From Phycisphaeraceae bacterium (GTDB taxonomy: Bacteria; Planctomycetota; Phycisphaerae; Phycisphaerales; Phycisphaeraceae), in assembly GCA_020849625.1 (NCBI GenBank), contig JADLFV010000064.1:1-64000 (forward strand): a stretch of DNA of 64,000 nucleotides, written 5' to 3'. The position numbers and the translations under genes were made by a program. Shown in pieces: positions 32,870 through 42,549 of this stretch (position 1 is the first letter of the stretch; the number at the start of each line of letters is the position of its first letter). Below the pieces are notes generated by a model. That model was not told where the DNA came from. It did not search any database and saw only the letters and a list, made by a program, of their open reading frames with translations.

Positions 32870-32963
32870 GTTGTTCCTCACGCGAGGGTCGCCTGACCGC
32901 GGCCTTTGCGTTTTCCCGCCTCGAAGTGTCAGCACCTATTGCCCCTTGATGGAGTTTCCTGTG

Positions 32964-33755
32964 ATGAAGCAACGCAAGGCATTCACGTTGATAGAACTAC
33001 TGGTGGTCATCTCCATCATTGCCCTGTTGATGGCCCTGTTGCTCCCGGCCCTGGTTAAAGCCCGCGAAGCAGGGCGACGCAGCGTCTGCCTGAGCAACAC
33101 GCGGCAAATGATGACCGCCGCCGCTGCCTACATGGCCGATCACAAAGACCACTTCATGTTCCAGCGAGCGCCGGACGGCGAGGTCCAGAACGCCTTGAAT
33201 CCAATCAATCCCGCAGATTTTGATCCCAACTGGCTATACCTGATGATCAGTTACTTCGGCGTGAGCGGGCCGGAGAATACCCTGGTCTGTCCCACTGTTC
33301 GCGCCATCTTTGATGCCAGCACCGATTCCCAAATTAAGGATAAAACCACCTACGGCGCCAACGGCATGGTCACGTGGTTTGGTGGAATCGACATTCCCCA
33401 GCCCGCCAGCGTCAGCGCGTTCATGGATCAGTTTGTGTTGACTTACAGCTCCATCGTTCGTCCCTTCGCACCCGGCGGCGCAGGCGGTTACAACACCCCT
33501 CCAGGCAAATTCACCATCACCAATTCCGCGTGGGTCGGCTGGATGCGATATAACGTAGGCACGTTAATCATTGACAGACCGCATGATGGCCGCAATCTTT
33601 CTTTCCTAGATGGCCACGCCGAGGGATTTTCCTGGAAAGACATCACCAGCCGCAAGTTCGGTTTGTTGATCGGGGGGCAGGACATCCAGGAGCCTGAAGT
33701 TCCCGGTTACAGCAACCCGGCGCGTCTCGGTCGGCCGTACTGGCTTGCGCCGTAA
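32964..33755 (+). CDS. Prepilin-type protein with N-terminal methylation motif
   Basis: Start ATG 32964 after GGAG gives [20 protein letters not shown], the classic type IV prepilin/pseudopilin motif cleaved before F and followed by a hydrophobic helix. The protein has 263 residues. Near the end, [17 protein letters not shown] is a variant of the H-X9-DG motif that planctomycete type II secretion-like pilins carry. It is probably a pseudopilin involved in secretion or surface structures. Neighbours are secreted dockerin proteins. Confidence 0.8.
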   Translation: MKQRKAFTLIELLVVISIIALLMALLLPALVKAREAGRRSVCLSNTRQMMTAAAAYMADHKDHFMFQRAPDGEVQNALNPINPADFDPNWLYLMISYFGVSGPENTLVCPTVRAIFDASTDSQIKDKTTYGANGMVTWFGGIDIPQPASVSAFMDQFVLTYSSIVRPFAPGGAGGYNTPPGKFTITNSAWVGWMRYNVGTLIIDRPHDGRNLSFLDGHAEGFSWKDITSRKFGLLIGGQDIQEPEVPGYSNPARLGRPYWLAP

Positions 33756-33889
33756 AGCAGACACATGCCGCAGTGGGAAAGGTGTGGGCTCGCATGCAGC
33801 GTCACGAACGTCAGCGCCTTGCGTGCCGACACGGGCAACAGTCTGGTCGACGCGGCTTGGTTGCAACAGTAATTGGAAAGACGGACACC

Positions 33890-35374
33890 ATGCTTGAGCA
33901 AATGCGCATCAGTTGGATCGTCGGTCTGATGGCTCTGGTGCTCTCCGCTTCGCCCAACATCAGCGCGCAAACGACGCTGTTCAACGGCGTGGAGGTGCCG
34001 GGGGTGGTCATCGCCCATTCGCCGGCCTCCAGCGAAAAATACATCAGTTGCCCCGCCATCGCCATCCTGCCCAATGGCGACTACGTCGCGAGCCATAACA
34101 TATTCGGGCCCAATACCACCGACGTCGGCATCTACCTCACCCGCGTGTATCGCTCCACCGACAAAGGTCAGACCTGGTCGCACGCCGTGACGCTCAATCA
34201 CTTGCAGGCGAACCTGTTCGTCCACAACCAGGCCCTTTACATGCTTGGCGCGCCTGGCGGCCGCAAAGAGTTGACCATCCGCAAATCCACCAACGGCGGG
34301 TTGACCTGGACCTCGCCGACCAACAGCACCAACGGCATCCTTCTCTCATCCAGCGTCTATGGGTATCACACCTCCTCCGTGCCCATGGTGGTGCACGATG
34401 GCCGCATCTGGCGGGCTTACGAGGACAACGCCACCGGCGGGGATTGGCCCGGCCAGTTCCGCGCCGCGATGATGAGCGCCCCGATCGGCAGCGATCTGCT
34501 CAACGCCGCCAGTTGGACCCACACCAACGCCCTGGCCAGCAACCCATCCTGGCTTCCAGGCAACGACTTCCGAGGCTGGCTGGAAAGCAATGCCGTGGTC
34601 GATCGCAACGGCCAGGTGGTGAACGTAATCCGCGTGGACGTGAGCGAGGGCAAGCCGGAGAAGGCGGCAATTATTCGATCGCCGAACCTCAACACACTCA
34701 CGTTCAATCCCGGCAACGACATCATCGACATGCCCGGCGGAACCAAGAAGTTCACCATCCGCTACAGCCCCGCGGCTGACAAGTACCTCACCGTCGCCAG
34801 CATCGTCAATGAGGACAACTACGACCCAAACCGCAAACCCGAGCGCATCCGCAACATCATGGCGTTGCTGTCCTCGGACAATCTCGAGTCGTGGACGGTG
34901 GAGCAGATCATTGTGCAGGACCTGTCCGACGTATCCAAGATCGGCTTCCAGTACATGGACTGGCAGTTCGACGGCTCGGACATTGTCATCGTCTCGCGCA
35001 CCGCGTACCCCGACGGGTTGGGCGGCGCCCATAATTTCCACGACGCCAACTTCATGACTTTCCACCGTGTCAGCTACAGCTCACTGCTCACGCCCGGCGA
35101 TGCGAACGCCGATGGCATGGTCACCCTGGCTGATCTGCAGATACTCGGCGACCACTGGCTGAGCGGCAGCGCCGACTGGAACCAGGCGGATTTCAACGGT
35201 GACGGGGTCGTGAACCTGGCGGACCTGCAGATTCTCGGCGATCATTGGGGCAGCGGCACGACGCTGGACATCCGCTTCGATCAGGCGCTGCAACAAAGCG
35301 GGCTGGCCGTGCCCGAGCCGGGCGCACTGTGCATGCTGGTGGCTGCCGCTTCAGGGCTGATCCTGCGACGCTAG
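33890..35374 (+). CDS. Sialidase-like protein with dockerin repeats and PEP-CTERM signal, first tandem copy
   Basis: The start at ATG 33890 gives 494 residues with a signal peptide (to NISAQ). Asp boxes STDKGQTWS and STNGGLTWT mark a sialidase-type propeller. Two dockerin loops ([20 protein letters not shown] and a second) follow, and the end is VPEPGALCMLVAAASGLILR. The next gene is about 90% identical in protein over most of its length. Enzymatic activity and substrate are unproven. Confidence 0.78.
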   Translation: MLEQMRISWIVGLMALVLSASPNISAQTTLFNGVEVPGVVIAHSPASSEKYISCPAIAILPNGDYVASHNIFGPNTTDVGIYLTRVYRSTDKGQTWSHAVTLNHLQANLFVHNQALYMLGAPGGRKELTIRKSTNGGLTWTSPTNSTNGILLSSSVYGYHTSSVPMVVHDGRIWRAYEDNATGGDWPGQFRAAMMSAPIGSDLLNAASWTHTNALASNPSWLPGNDFRGWLESNAVVDRNGQVVNVIRVDVSEGKPEKAAIIRSPNLNTLTFNPGNDIIDMPGGTKKFTIRYSPAADKYLTVASIVNEDNYDPNRKPERIRNIMALLSSDNLESWTVEQIIVQDLSDVSKIGFQYMDWQFDGSDIVIVSRTAYPDGLGGAHNFHDANFMTFHRVSYSSLLTPGDANADGMVTLADLQILGDHWLSGSADWNQADFNGDGVVNLADLQILGDHWGSGTTLDIRFDQALQQSGLAVPEPGALCMLVAAASGLILRR

Positions 35375-35387
35375 CGTTGATCCACGG

Positions 35388-35431
35388 TCCGCCGGCCGAG
35401 AGCGGGCCTTATGTCCACACTGGAGGCAACC
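35388..35431 (+). repeat. Spacer repeat before the second sialidase-like copy
   Basis: The segment ending in GTCCACACTGGAGGCAACC (with the GCCGGCCGAGAGCGGGC hairpin-like word before it) recurs at 36938-36979, each time directly before ATGAGCCGTTGG. It carries the GGAGG ribosome binding site. Confidence 0.7.
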
Positions 35432-36871
35432 ATGAGCCGTTGGCATACCATATATATTACAGCCACCGTGCTCGCGGTCGCTCTGTGCTGTGCGACGGCC
35501 GCGCTGCATGCTCAGACCACGACCTTCAACGGCGTGGAGGTGCCGGGGGTGGTCATCGCCCATTCGCCGGCCTCCAGCGAAAAATACATCAGTTGCCCCG
35601 CCATCGCCATCCTGCCCAATGGCGACTACGTCGCGAGCCATAACCTCTTCGGACCCAATACCACCGATGTCGGCATCTACCTCACCAGCGTGTATCGCTC
35701 CACCGACAAAGGTCAGACCTGGTCGCACGCCGTGACGCTCAATCAATTACAGGCGAACCTGTTCGTTCACGACCAGGATCTCTACATGCTTGGCACGTCT
35801 GGTGCTCGCAAAGACTTGACCATTCGCAAATCCACGAATGGCGGGCTGACCTGGACCCAGCCGACCAATAGCACCAACGGCATCCTTCTCTCATCCAGCA
35901 GCTTCGGGTATCACACTTCCTCCGTGCCCGTGGTGGTGCACGACGGCCGCATCTGGCGGGCTTACGAGGACATGGCCACCGGCGGGAGTTGGCCCAACAT
36001 GTTTCGCGCCGCGATGATGAGCGCCCCGATCGGCAGCGATCTGCTCAATGCCGCCAGTTGGACCCACACCAACGCCCTGGCCCACAACCCATCCTGGCTT
36101 CCAGGCAACGACTTCCGAGGCTGGCTGGAAGGCAATGCCGTGGTCGATCGCAACGGCCAGGTGGTGAGCATAGTTCGCGTGGACGTGAGCGAGGGCAAGC
36201 CGGAGAAGGCGGCAGTTATTCGTTCGCAGAACCTCAACACCGTCTCGTTCAATCCCGGCAACGACATCATCGACATGCCCGGCGGCGCCAATAAATTCAA
36301 CATCCGCTACAGCGTGGCCGCTGACAAGTATCTGGCGGTCGCCAGCATCGTCAGCCAGGACAATTACACACCGAGCCGCAGGCCCGGTGTAATCCGCAAC
36401 ATCATGGCGCTGCTGTCCTCGGACAATCTCGAGTCATGGACGGTCGAGCAGATCATTGTGCAGGACCTGTCCGACGTGTCCAAGATCGGCTTCCAGTACA
36501 TGGACTGGCAGTTCGACGGCTCGGACATTGTCATCGTCTCGCGCACCGCGTATCCCGACGGGTTGGGCGGCGCCCATAATTTCCACGACGCCAACTTCAT
36601 GACTTTCCACCGTATCAGCTACAGCTCGCTGCTCACGCCCGGCGATGCGAACGCAGATGGAGTCATCAACCTGGCTGATCTGCAGATTCTCAGCAACAAC
36701 TGGCTGAGCGGCAGCGCGAACAGGAACCAGGCGGATTTCAACGGTGACGGGGTCGTGAACCTGGCGGACCTGCAGATTCTCGGCGATCATTGGGGCAGCG
36801 GCACGACGCTGGACATCCGCTTCGATCAGGCACTGCAACAAAGCGGGCTGGCCGTGCCCGAACCGTACTAG
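35432..36871 (+). CDS. Sialidase-like protein with dockerin repeats, second tandem copy, sorting signal cut off
   Basis: Start ATG 35432 after GGAGG, 479 residues, signal peptide to LHAQ. Asp boxes STDKGQTWS and STNGGLTWT and two dockerin loops are kept. The protein ends GLAVPEPY because codon 480 is TAG; the first copy reads GLAVPEPGALCMLVAAASGL. After the TAG the same frame continues MCLLATTASGLILRRKRC, so the PEP-CTERM helix and basic tail are still encoded but not translated. The product should be released instead of surface-sorted. Confidence 0.78.
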   Translation: MSRWHTIYITATVLAVALCCATAALHAQTTTFNGVEVPGVVIAHSPASSEKYISCPAIAILPNGDYVASHNLFGPNTTDVGIYLTSVYRSTDKGQTWSHAVTLNQLQANLFVHDQDLYMLGTSGARKDLTIRKSTNGGLTWTQPTNSTNGILLSSSSFGYHTSSVPVVVHDGRIWRAYEDMATGGSWPNMFRAAMMSAPIGSDLLNAASWTHTNALAHNPSWLPGNDFRGWLEGNAVVDRNGQVVSIVRVDVSEGKPEKAAVIRSQNLNTVSFNPGNDIIDMPGGANKFNIRYSVAADKYLAVASIVSQDNYTPSRRPGVIRNIMALLSSDNLESWTVEQIIVQDLSDVSKIGFQYMDWQFDGSDIVIVSRTAYPDGLGGAHNFHDANFMTFHRISYSSLLTPGDANADGVINLADLQILSNNWLSGSANRNQADFNGDGVVNLADLQILGDHWGSGTTLDIRFDQALQQSGLAVPEPY

Positions 36872-36928
36872 ATGTGCTTGCTGGCGACTACCGCTTCAGG
36901 GCTGATCCTGCGACGCAAGCGGTGTTGA
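36872..36928 (+). pseudogene. Untranslated PEP-CTERM tail of the second sialidase-like copy
   Basis: Directly after TAG 36869-36871, the frame reads MCLLATTASGLILRRKRC to TGA 36926-36928, aligning with the hydrophobic helix and arginine tail of the first copy. A single stop therefore separates the PEP motif from its anchor. Confidence 0.65.
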
Positions 36929-36937
36929 ATCACAGCC

Positions 36938-37048
36938 CGCCGGCCGAGAGCGGGCGTTACGTCCACACTGGAGGCAACCATGAGCCGTTGGTATCACGCA
37001 TTATTCCGCAGCCGCAGTGTTCCATCGCTCCAGTGGGCAGCACTGTGA
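36938..37048 (+). pseudogene. 5' stub of a third sialidase-like copy
   Basis: The spacer repeat seen at 35388-35431 recurs, then ATG 36980 starts MSRWYHALFRSRSVPSLQWA and stops at TGA 37046-37048. The first residues MSRW match the second copy (MSRWHTIY). The rest of the gene is absent. It marks a former third unit of the tandem array. Confidence 0.65.
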
Positions 37049-37101
37049 GATTGAAATGACTTCGACCCCTGACAGGATTTCTTCACAAAACGGACAGACC
37101 A

Positions 37102-40100
37102 ATGCATGATTCATTGATTGATTGTCGAGTTTCCCGAGTTTCCCAATGCCTTATATTCGCCTGTCTCGGTATGCTGCTGTGGGCAACCCCGCCCGGCCAT
37201 GCCGCGGATTTAGATGATCTGCTGTTCGCGGCCAGTTACAACCACTCGCTGTACGCGGACGTTTCGCGCGGCATTCCCAAGGCCGTCGCCCATGACATGG
37301 TGTCGCTCTGTGATGATGGGTATGAAGGCAAAGCGTTAAAGCTGGGGCCTTATCAATGGGTTCGCTACGACCTGGAAAACAACCTGCAACTGAACGCGGG
37401 CACCATCACGCTGATGGTGCGACCTGACTTCACTCCCGGCGCTTACACTGAAGCGGACAGCACCGGCACCGATGTGCAGAACCTTTTTGCCGCTCGCATC
37501 CGCACGGGTCATCGCTTCGAGTGCTACTTTGATCTGAGCAATCCCGCCGAGCCGCTGTTGTGCTTCGCGTTCCAGGACGGGGAGGAGTCATCAGCCAAGA
37601 TTGCCTTGCCGGTGGCGGACTGGCCGGCGGGGCAATGGCGGCGAGTCAGCGTGTCGTGGGGGCCGCCCAATCGGACGGCGTTTCGCATTGGTGACGGGCC
37701 ATGGACGGAGAAGCTGACCGGCTCATTCCCACATCTGCCGGAGAAAATGTTCTATGACCTGTACGTCGGTTCCAACGCCACGCCGACGGGTGGTTCACCG
37801 CTGGGCCAACCCAATCGATTCAACGGCGCCATCGACGACTTCTGCGTTTTCAGCACATGGCAACGCGAGCCGCTGGAGACGATTCCGGTGCTGCCGCCGC
37901 CAGCCAAGGTGAAGTTGCCCCAGATCGGCTGGGCGCTCGACTACCCGGCGCGGATTGTGTTTCGCCTCAAAGAGGGGAACGCCACTCCCGGCAAATGGGC
38001 CCATCTGCCGGTGGAGGTCGAGGTGACGCCGGAGCATGGCTGGCCGCAGCTTGATGCCGCTGGTCGCCGCCGCGCCGTCGATGCCCTGCGCCTGGTGCGC
38101 TACGACTACGACACGGGTGAGCCGGTAAATGACGGCAAGCTCATCGCTTTGCGCGTCAGCGATGATGCCTATTGGGCGGATACGTTCAAGGTTCGCTTCA
38201 ATCATGAAGGTGATCTGCCCGGACTGTATGCCCTGTATTACAACCCGGCTGCGGAGCAGGACGTGGCGCCGGACCCGGTGGCCATACCCATGGTCGGCGT
38301 CGGCGAGCGTCTGGCTTTGGGCGATCGTCAGACGATTGGGCCGTTGGGCACAGGTCTGCGCGGATCGTTCGATATCGCGGACCTTGACGGCGATGGCGAC
38401 CTGGACGTCTGGTTGAGCAGTGGATGGCAGCACCGCAACAACCAGGACCTGTGGTGCGGCCACTACTTCTACGAAAACCTCGGCACCAGCAGCGGGGCGG
38501 TGGTGCTCGCTCCACCCACGCTGATTTTCCGCGGCAACTCGCCGTTCGGCCCGATCGTCCCCAGCAGCACGCCGCAGTTGGTTGACGTCAACGGCGACGG
38601 ACATCTCGATATGTTCCTTTACTCACAGGAAACGCCGATCTGGATCGAGTGGGAATTGCAGAAGGGACGAATCGTCGTCAAGGAGTACCACCATTTCACG
38701 GTCAACACCGAAACGAAAGGCGAGCGAGCTCGGCTGATCGACTGGGACAAGGATGGCAAGCTGGACATGCTGGTGGGCAAGCGCATACTTTTCGCCCAGC
38801 CGCCAGGACCGGATGGCGAAATGGTGTTCGATGACGCCCACAGCCACGACATCGAAGTCGCCTCGGTAGAAGATGCCGACTGGTCGAGCAGCCCGCTGGG
38901 CCTGTTGCCGGTGGACTGGGACGGCGATGGACAGATCGAAATGATCGCCACGAACTGGGCGACACAGTTGTACATCCACGAGCCGATCGAAGGCGATCCG
39001 TACAAGTTCGACCATGGCCGGCGGATCAGCACGTGGGACAAGCATGAGTTGCAGATTCCGGGCGTATTTCCATTTCCCGTGTTCGCGGACTGGGACGGCG
39101 ACGGCGATCTGGACCTGGTCTGGAGCAACAACAGCGCGTCGCTTGCCTGGTGCGAGAACATAGCCGGCGCCAGCGCGACGCCGCAGTTACGCCAGAGCCG
39201 ATACGTGCTGCAGAAACAGCCGGACATGGACGGCTGCGTGCTGGCCATCCCGTGTCTGTACGATTGGGACGAGGACGGCGATCTGGACATGATTGTCGGC
39301 ACGGCCAATGAATTTATTCACTATTACGAGAACATCGGCACGCCGCAGCAGGCGGTCTGGGGCCAGCTTCAATACTTGCAGGCAGCCGGCCAGAACATCG
39401 AACTGCGCGCGGGCGAGGATGGCTCGCTGCTCGGAGCGCAGGAATCGGACTGGGGCTACATCAACCCGCTGGTCGCGGACTGGGACGGCGACGGCCGCGC
39501 CGACCTGCTGGCCAGCGGCATCCGCGGCGAGCACTGGTACTTCCGCAACATCGGCAGCAAGGGCCAACCCTACCTGGATGAAGGTCGCCTGATCCGCGTG
39601 GACTGGGGTGATCAACCGCGAGCGACGCCGACGTGGATCCGCTACAAACCGCAGGGCGACGAACTGATCACCGCCCATCGTTGCCGACCGGCCGTGTTGG
39701 ACTGGGATGAGGACGGCATCATGGATTACGTCACGCTCGATCACGAGAACAAGTGGGCTGTGTATTTCGGCAAGCGCATGGAAGATCACCAGGTGATCCT
39801 TGCGCCGGGTCAGCACGTGTTTGAGCTGAATGATCCCTACGCGCGCGCTTTGGTGTGGAACCGCAAGCCGTTGACGGACAAAGACTGGCGGCCGCATTAC
39901 GCCGGGCGCACCGTGCTGCAATTCGTCGATTGGAACGGTGACGGCAAACGCGATTTGATCCTCGACAACATCAACGCCCGCTATTACCTTAACACCGGCA
40001 CGAACACCCAGCCGGTCTTCGAGGATCAGGGCGACCTGGTCAAGGCCCGCCTCACGGTGCATAACAGCGGCCCTTACGTGTGCGACCTCGACGCTGATGG

Positions 40101-40218
40101 TAAACTGGACCTGATCGTGGGCACTGAGTCAGGACACATCTTCTACTTCAACCGCGCCTTCATCGAAGGCGCATCGCCGCAGGCGATTGTGGTGGACGAC
40201 CTGACGCGAAAGCAGTGA
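37102..40218 (+). CDS. Large secreted LamG-like / FG-GAP repeat protein
   Basis: A 1038-residue protein with signal peptide (LGMLLWATPPGHAA). Residues about 35-255 look like a LamG/concanavalin domain. From about residue 420 there are at least ten calcium-binding repeats, for example DLDGDGDLDVW, DWDKDGKLDML, DWDGDGQIEMI, DWDEDGDLDMI, DWNGDGKRDLI and DLDADGKLDLIVG, which suggests one or two FG-GAP propellers. It probably binds or processes glycans outside the cell. It precedes a sodium:solute symporter on the same strand. Confidence 0.8.
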   Translation: MHDSLIDCRVSRVSQCLIFACLGMLLWATPPGHAADLDDLLFAASYNHSLYADVSRGIPKAVAHDMVSLCDDGYEGKALKLGPYQWVRYDLENNLQLNAGTITLMVRPDFTPGAYTEADSTGTDVQNLFAARIRTGHRFECYFDLSNPAEPLLCFAFQDGEESSAKIALPVADWPAGQWRRVSVSWGPPNRTAFRIGDGPWTEKLTGSFPHLPEKMFYDLYVGSNATPTGGSPLGQPNRFNGAIDDFCVFSTWQREPLETIPVLPPPAKVKLPQIGWALDYPARIVFRLKEGNATPGKWAHLPVEVEVTPEHGWPQLDAAGRRRAVDALRLVRYDYDTGEPVNDGKLIALRVSDDAYWADTFKVRFNHEGDLPGLYALYYNPAAEQDVAPDPVAIPMVGVGERLALGDRQTIGPLGTGLRGSFDIADLDGDGDLDVWLSSGWQHRNNQDLWCGHYFYENLGTSSGAVVLAPPTLIFRGNSPFGPIVPSSTPQLVDVNGDGHLDMFLYSQETPIWIEWELQKGRIVVKEYHHFTVNTETKGERARLIDWDKDGKLDMLVGKRILFAQPPGPDGEMVFDDAHSHDIEVASVEDADWSSSPLGLLPVDWDGDGQIEMIATNWATQLYIHEPIEGDPYKFDHGRRISTWDKHELQIPGVFPFPVFADWDGDGDLDLVWSNNSASLAWCENIAGASATPQLRQSRYVLQKQPDMDGCVLAIPCLYDWDEDGDLDMIVGTANEFIHYYENIGTPQQAVWGQLQYLQAAGQNIELRAGEDGSLLGAQESDWGYINPLVADWDGDGRADLLASGIRGEHWYFRNIGSKGQPYLDEGRLIRVDWGDQPRATPTWIRYKPQGDELITAHRCRPAVLDWDEDGIMDYVTLDHENKWAVYFGKRMEDHQVILAPGQHVFELNDPYARALVWNRKPLTDKDWRPHYAGRTVLQFVDWNGDGKRDLILDNINARYYLNTGTNTQPVFEDQGDLVKARLTVHNSGPYVCDLDADGKLDLIVGTESGHIFYFNRAFIEGASPQAIVVDDLTRKQ

Positions 40219-40376
40219 GTATATGACAGCAATCCCGGCAATTCAGGGGACCAGTTTGCTGTGGGTGGACGTGGTCATCGTGATCTATATTCTCACGTAC
40301 CGGCGCTGCTGCAGCACGATCGCATTTGAGTGCCTCAAGCTGATAACGGACATTCACCCAGCTGCAGGAGCGACCC

Positions 40377-41984
40377 GTGACGCTGCATTGGATCGACCAG
40401 ATCATCATCATGGTGTACGTGCTGGCCATGGCCGGCATCGGCTTCTATTTCGTGCTGCGCAACAAGAGCACGGATGAATACTTCGCCGGCGGCCGCAGTC
40501 ACGGCGGAATTCTGCTGGGACTGAGCCTGGTCGGCGCGCACATCAGTTCTATCACGTTTATCGCCCACCCCGCCGATGCCTACAAGACGGCCTATTTGCG
40601 GTTCCTGCCCGCCTTGATCCTGCCGCTGACGATCCTGATTGCGGGGATGTTCTTCGTGCCCCTGTATCGCAAGGCCCGAGTCACCAGCGCCTATGAATAT
40701 CTCGAAGCCCGCTTCGGGCCCGGTGTGCGCCTTTACGCCGCGAGCATGTTCGCCATCTACATGCTGCTGCGACTCAGCGCCGTCCTGTTCCTGTTCTCGG
40801 TGGTGATCAAGACCATTACCGGCCTTGATGCCGACACGTGCATCCTGATTGCCGGCATCATCACCGCGGCCTATACCGTTGTCGGCGGTCTCAACGCCGT
40901 GATCTGGACTGACGCGATCCAGAGTGTCGTGCTGTTGGGGGGCGGGTTGGCGATCCTGCTGCTGCTGCTGATACAGATTCCAGGCGGGCTGGGCGAAGTG
41001 CTCACCACGGCCTGGGCGGATAACAAGTTGTCCGTGGGCGACCTGAATCCCGCCACAGGAGCGATCGAACCAACCCGCTGGTTTGATGACATGGCCCACA
41101 AGAGCGTGTTCCTGATGCTCCTGATGGGGACGACGAACTGGATGACCGCATACTGCACCAGCCAGGACAACGTGCAACGATACGTGGCGGCCAAGTCCGC
41201 TCATGAGGCCCGCAAGAGCATCTGGCTGTGCACCGCCATGAGCATCCCGGTCTGGGCGACCTTCATGTTCATGGGCACCTGCATGTACGTCTTCTACAAG
41301 AAGTTCCCCGATGAACAGGCCGCCCTGATGCTGACCGGCGGCCGTAAAGCCGAGGACATCCTGCCCTACTACCTGACTTCGCAGGTTCCCGTGGGTGTCG
41401 TGGGTTTGGTGGTGTCGGGGGTGGCGGCGGCCGCCATGTCCACGCTCTCGGCCAATTTGAACTCATTTTCCAGCGTCGTCACCGTCGATATCTATCGCCG
41501 GCTCCTGGTGCGCCATCGCAGCGACCGCCATTATCTACGGGCTGGTTGGATCTTCACCGGCCTGTCCGCGCTGGTCATGGTTTTGGGCGCTTTGGCTTTG
41601 CTCCACGCTTCCACCAAGACGCTCAACGATTTCTTGCTCATCGTCGGCAATATCGTCCAGGTTGGCATCCTGGCGGTGTTCCTGTTGGGATTCCTCACAC
41701 GCCGGGCCAACTCCTGGTCTGTGGGACTGGGGATCCTGTTCACGTTGCTGTTCTCCACCTGGTGCGTGTTGTCAGGCCGGGGCTGGATACCTGAAGGTTG
41801 GGCGGCGAAATTCGACCTCTACTACGTCGGACCGCTGGGCAACCTCTTGCTGTTTGCGATCGGATTCTTCCTGGGTTACCTGATTCCCTGCCGCCATCTT
41901 CCAGAACCGCGCCTGACCATCTGGGGTCACACCGGCAAGGATGAGGATGATTTCCCGCTCGCTGATCAACCGGCGCAAGGGTGA
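40377..41984 (+). CDS. Sodium:solute symporter (SSS family)
   Basis: A 535-residue membrane protein starting at GTG 40377 after CAGGAG. About 13 membrane helices are predicted. NKSTDEYFAGGRSHGGILLG, GLSLVGAHISS and the sodium-site helix with SGVAAAAMSTLSANLNS are typical of SSS transporters, which take up sugars, sialic acid or related solutes with sodium. Its place after secreted glycan-binding and sialidase-like genes suggests uptake of the released sugar. Confidence 0.88.
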   Translation: MTLHWIDQIIIMVYVLAMAGIGFYFVLRNKSTDEYFAGGRSHGGILLGLSLVGAHISSITFIAHPADAYKTAYLRFLPALILPLTILIAGMFFVPLYRKARVTSAYEYLEARFGPGVRLYAASMFAIYMLLRLSAVLFLFSVVIKTITGLDADTCILIAGIITAAYTVVGGLNAVIWTDAIQSVVLLGGGLAILLLLLIQIPGGLGEVLTTAWADNKLSVGDLNPATGAIEPTRWFDDMAHKSVFLMLLMGTTNWMTAYCTSQDNVQRYVAAKSAHEARKSIWLCTAMSIPVWATFMFMGTCMYVFYKKFPDEQAALMLTGGRKAEDILPYYLTSQVPVGVVGLVVSGVAAAAMSTLSANLNSFSSVVTVDIYRRLLVRHRSDRHYLRAGWIFTGLSALVMVLGALALLHASTKTLNDFLLIVGNIVQVGILAVFLLGFLTRRANSWSVGLGILFTLLFSTWCVLSGRGWIPEGWAAKFDLYYVGPLGNLLLFAIGFFLGYLIPCRHLPEPRLTIWGHTGKDEDDFPLADQPAQG

Positions 41985-42199
41985 ACCGCTAATTCAGGAA
42001 TTCTGACTGTTTTATCTTTTTCATGCATTTCAAGGCGATCTTCTTTTCATTGTCCTGGAATAATTCCATCGGTCAGGTGCTGGACATGCAATATCGTCCG
42101 TTAGGTAATGCTCACGCACAGGTACGATAACACCTTAGACGCGCTGACCAATCCGTACATCGACGCAGGCTTCGCGGGCTTGGTTTGCCTGCTGCCAAT

Positions 42200-42500
42200 C
42201 GTGCATGAGGGGCCTGCACCGCCAACCTGCTGGGCGGCCTGGCCATCACGCATTACACGCACGGCCCCGATAAGCCCGCCTCCAGCATCGACTGGTTTGA
42301 GGCTGTCCGTTCAACACCAGCAGCGGTTACGCGGCTGCGTACAAGTTCGACAGCGGCGGCAACTTCCAGTTCTGGTCCTCTGGCGATGCCGGCATCGGCT
42401 TTTGCATGGCGGCGGTGCCTGAGCCGGTCTCGGCGGTCTGGCTAGTCCTCAGGGGGCTGGCGTTGTTAATCCGGGGCGGCAGGCCGGGATGGACCTGTAG
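42200..42500 (+). pseudogene. Frameshifted PEP-CTERM gene remnant
   Basis: One frame reads NLLGGLAITHYTHGP and PASSIDWFEAV; after a frameshift near 42310 another reads FNTSSGYAAAYKFDSGGNFQ and ends AAVPEPVSAVWLVLRGLALL, a PEP-CTERM signal. The start and middle of the gene are missing or too degraded to place. The remnant lies directly upstream of the S10 operon promoter. Confidence 0.6.
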
Positions 42501-42516
42501 CCACTCATTCTCCCAT

Positions 42517-42544
42517 TTGACAGCAAACACCGCTCAGGTACACT
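42517..42544 (+). promoter_or_regulatory. S10 operon promoter
   Basis: TTGACA (42517-42522) and TACACT (42539-42544) are separated by 16 bases, a strong housekeeping-type promoter. Transcription would start near 42551, leaving a leader of about 50 bases before rpsJ. The same -10 context GGTACACTA occurs at the map promoter. Confidence 0.75.
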
Positions 42545-42549
42545 ACTTG

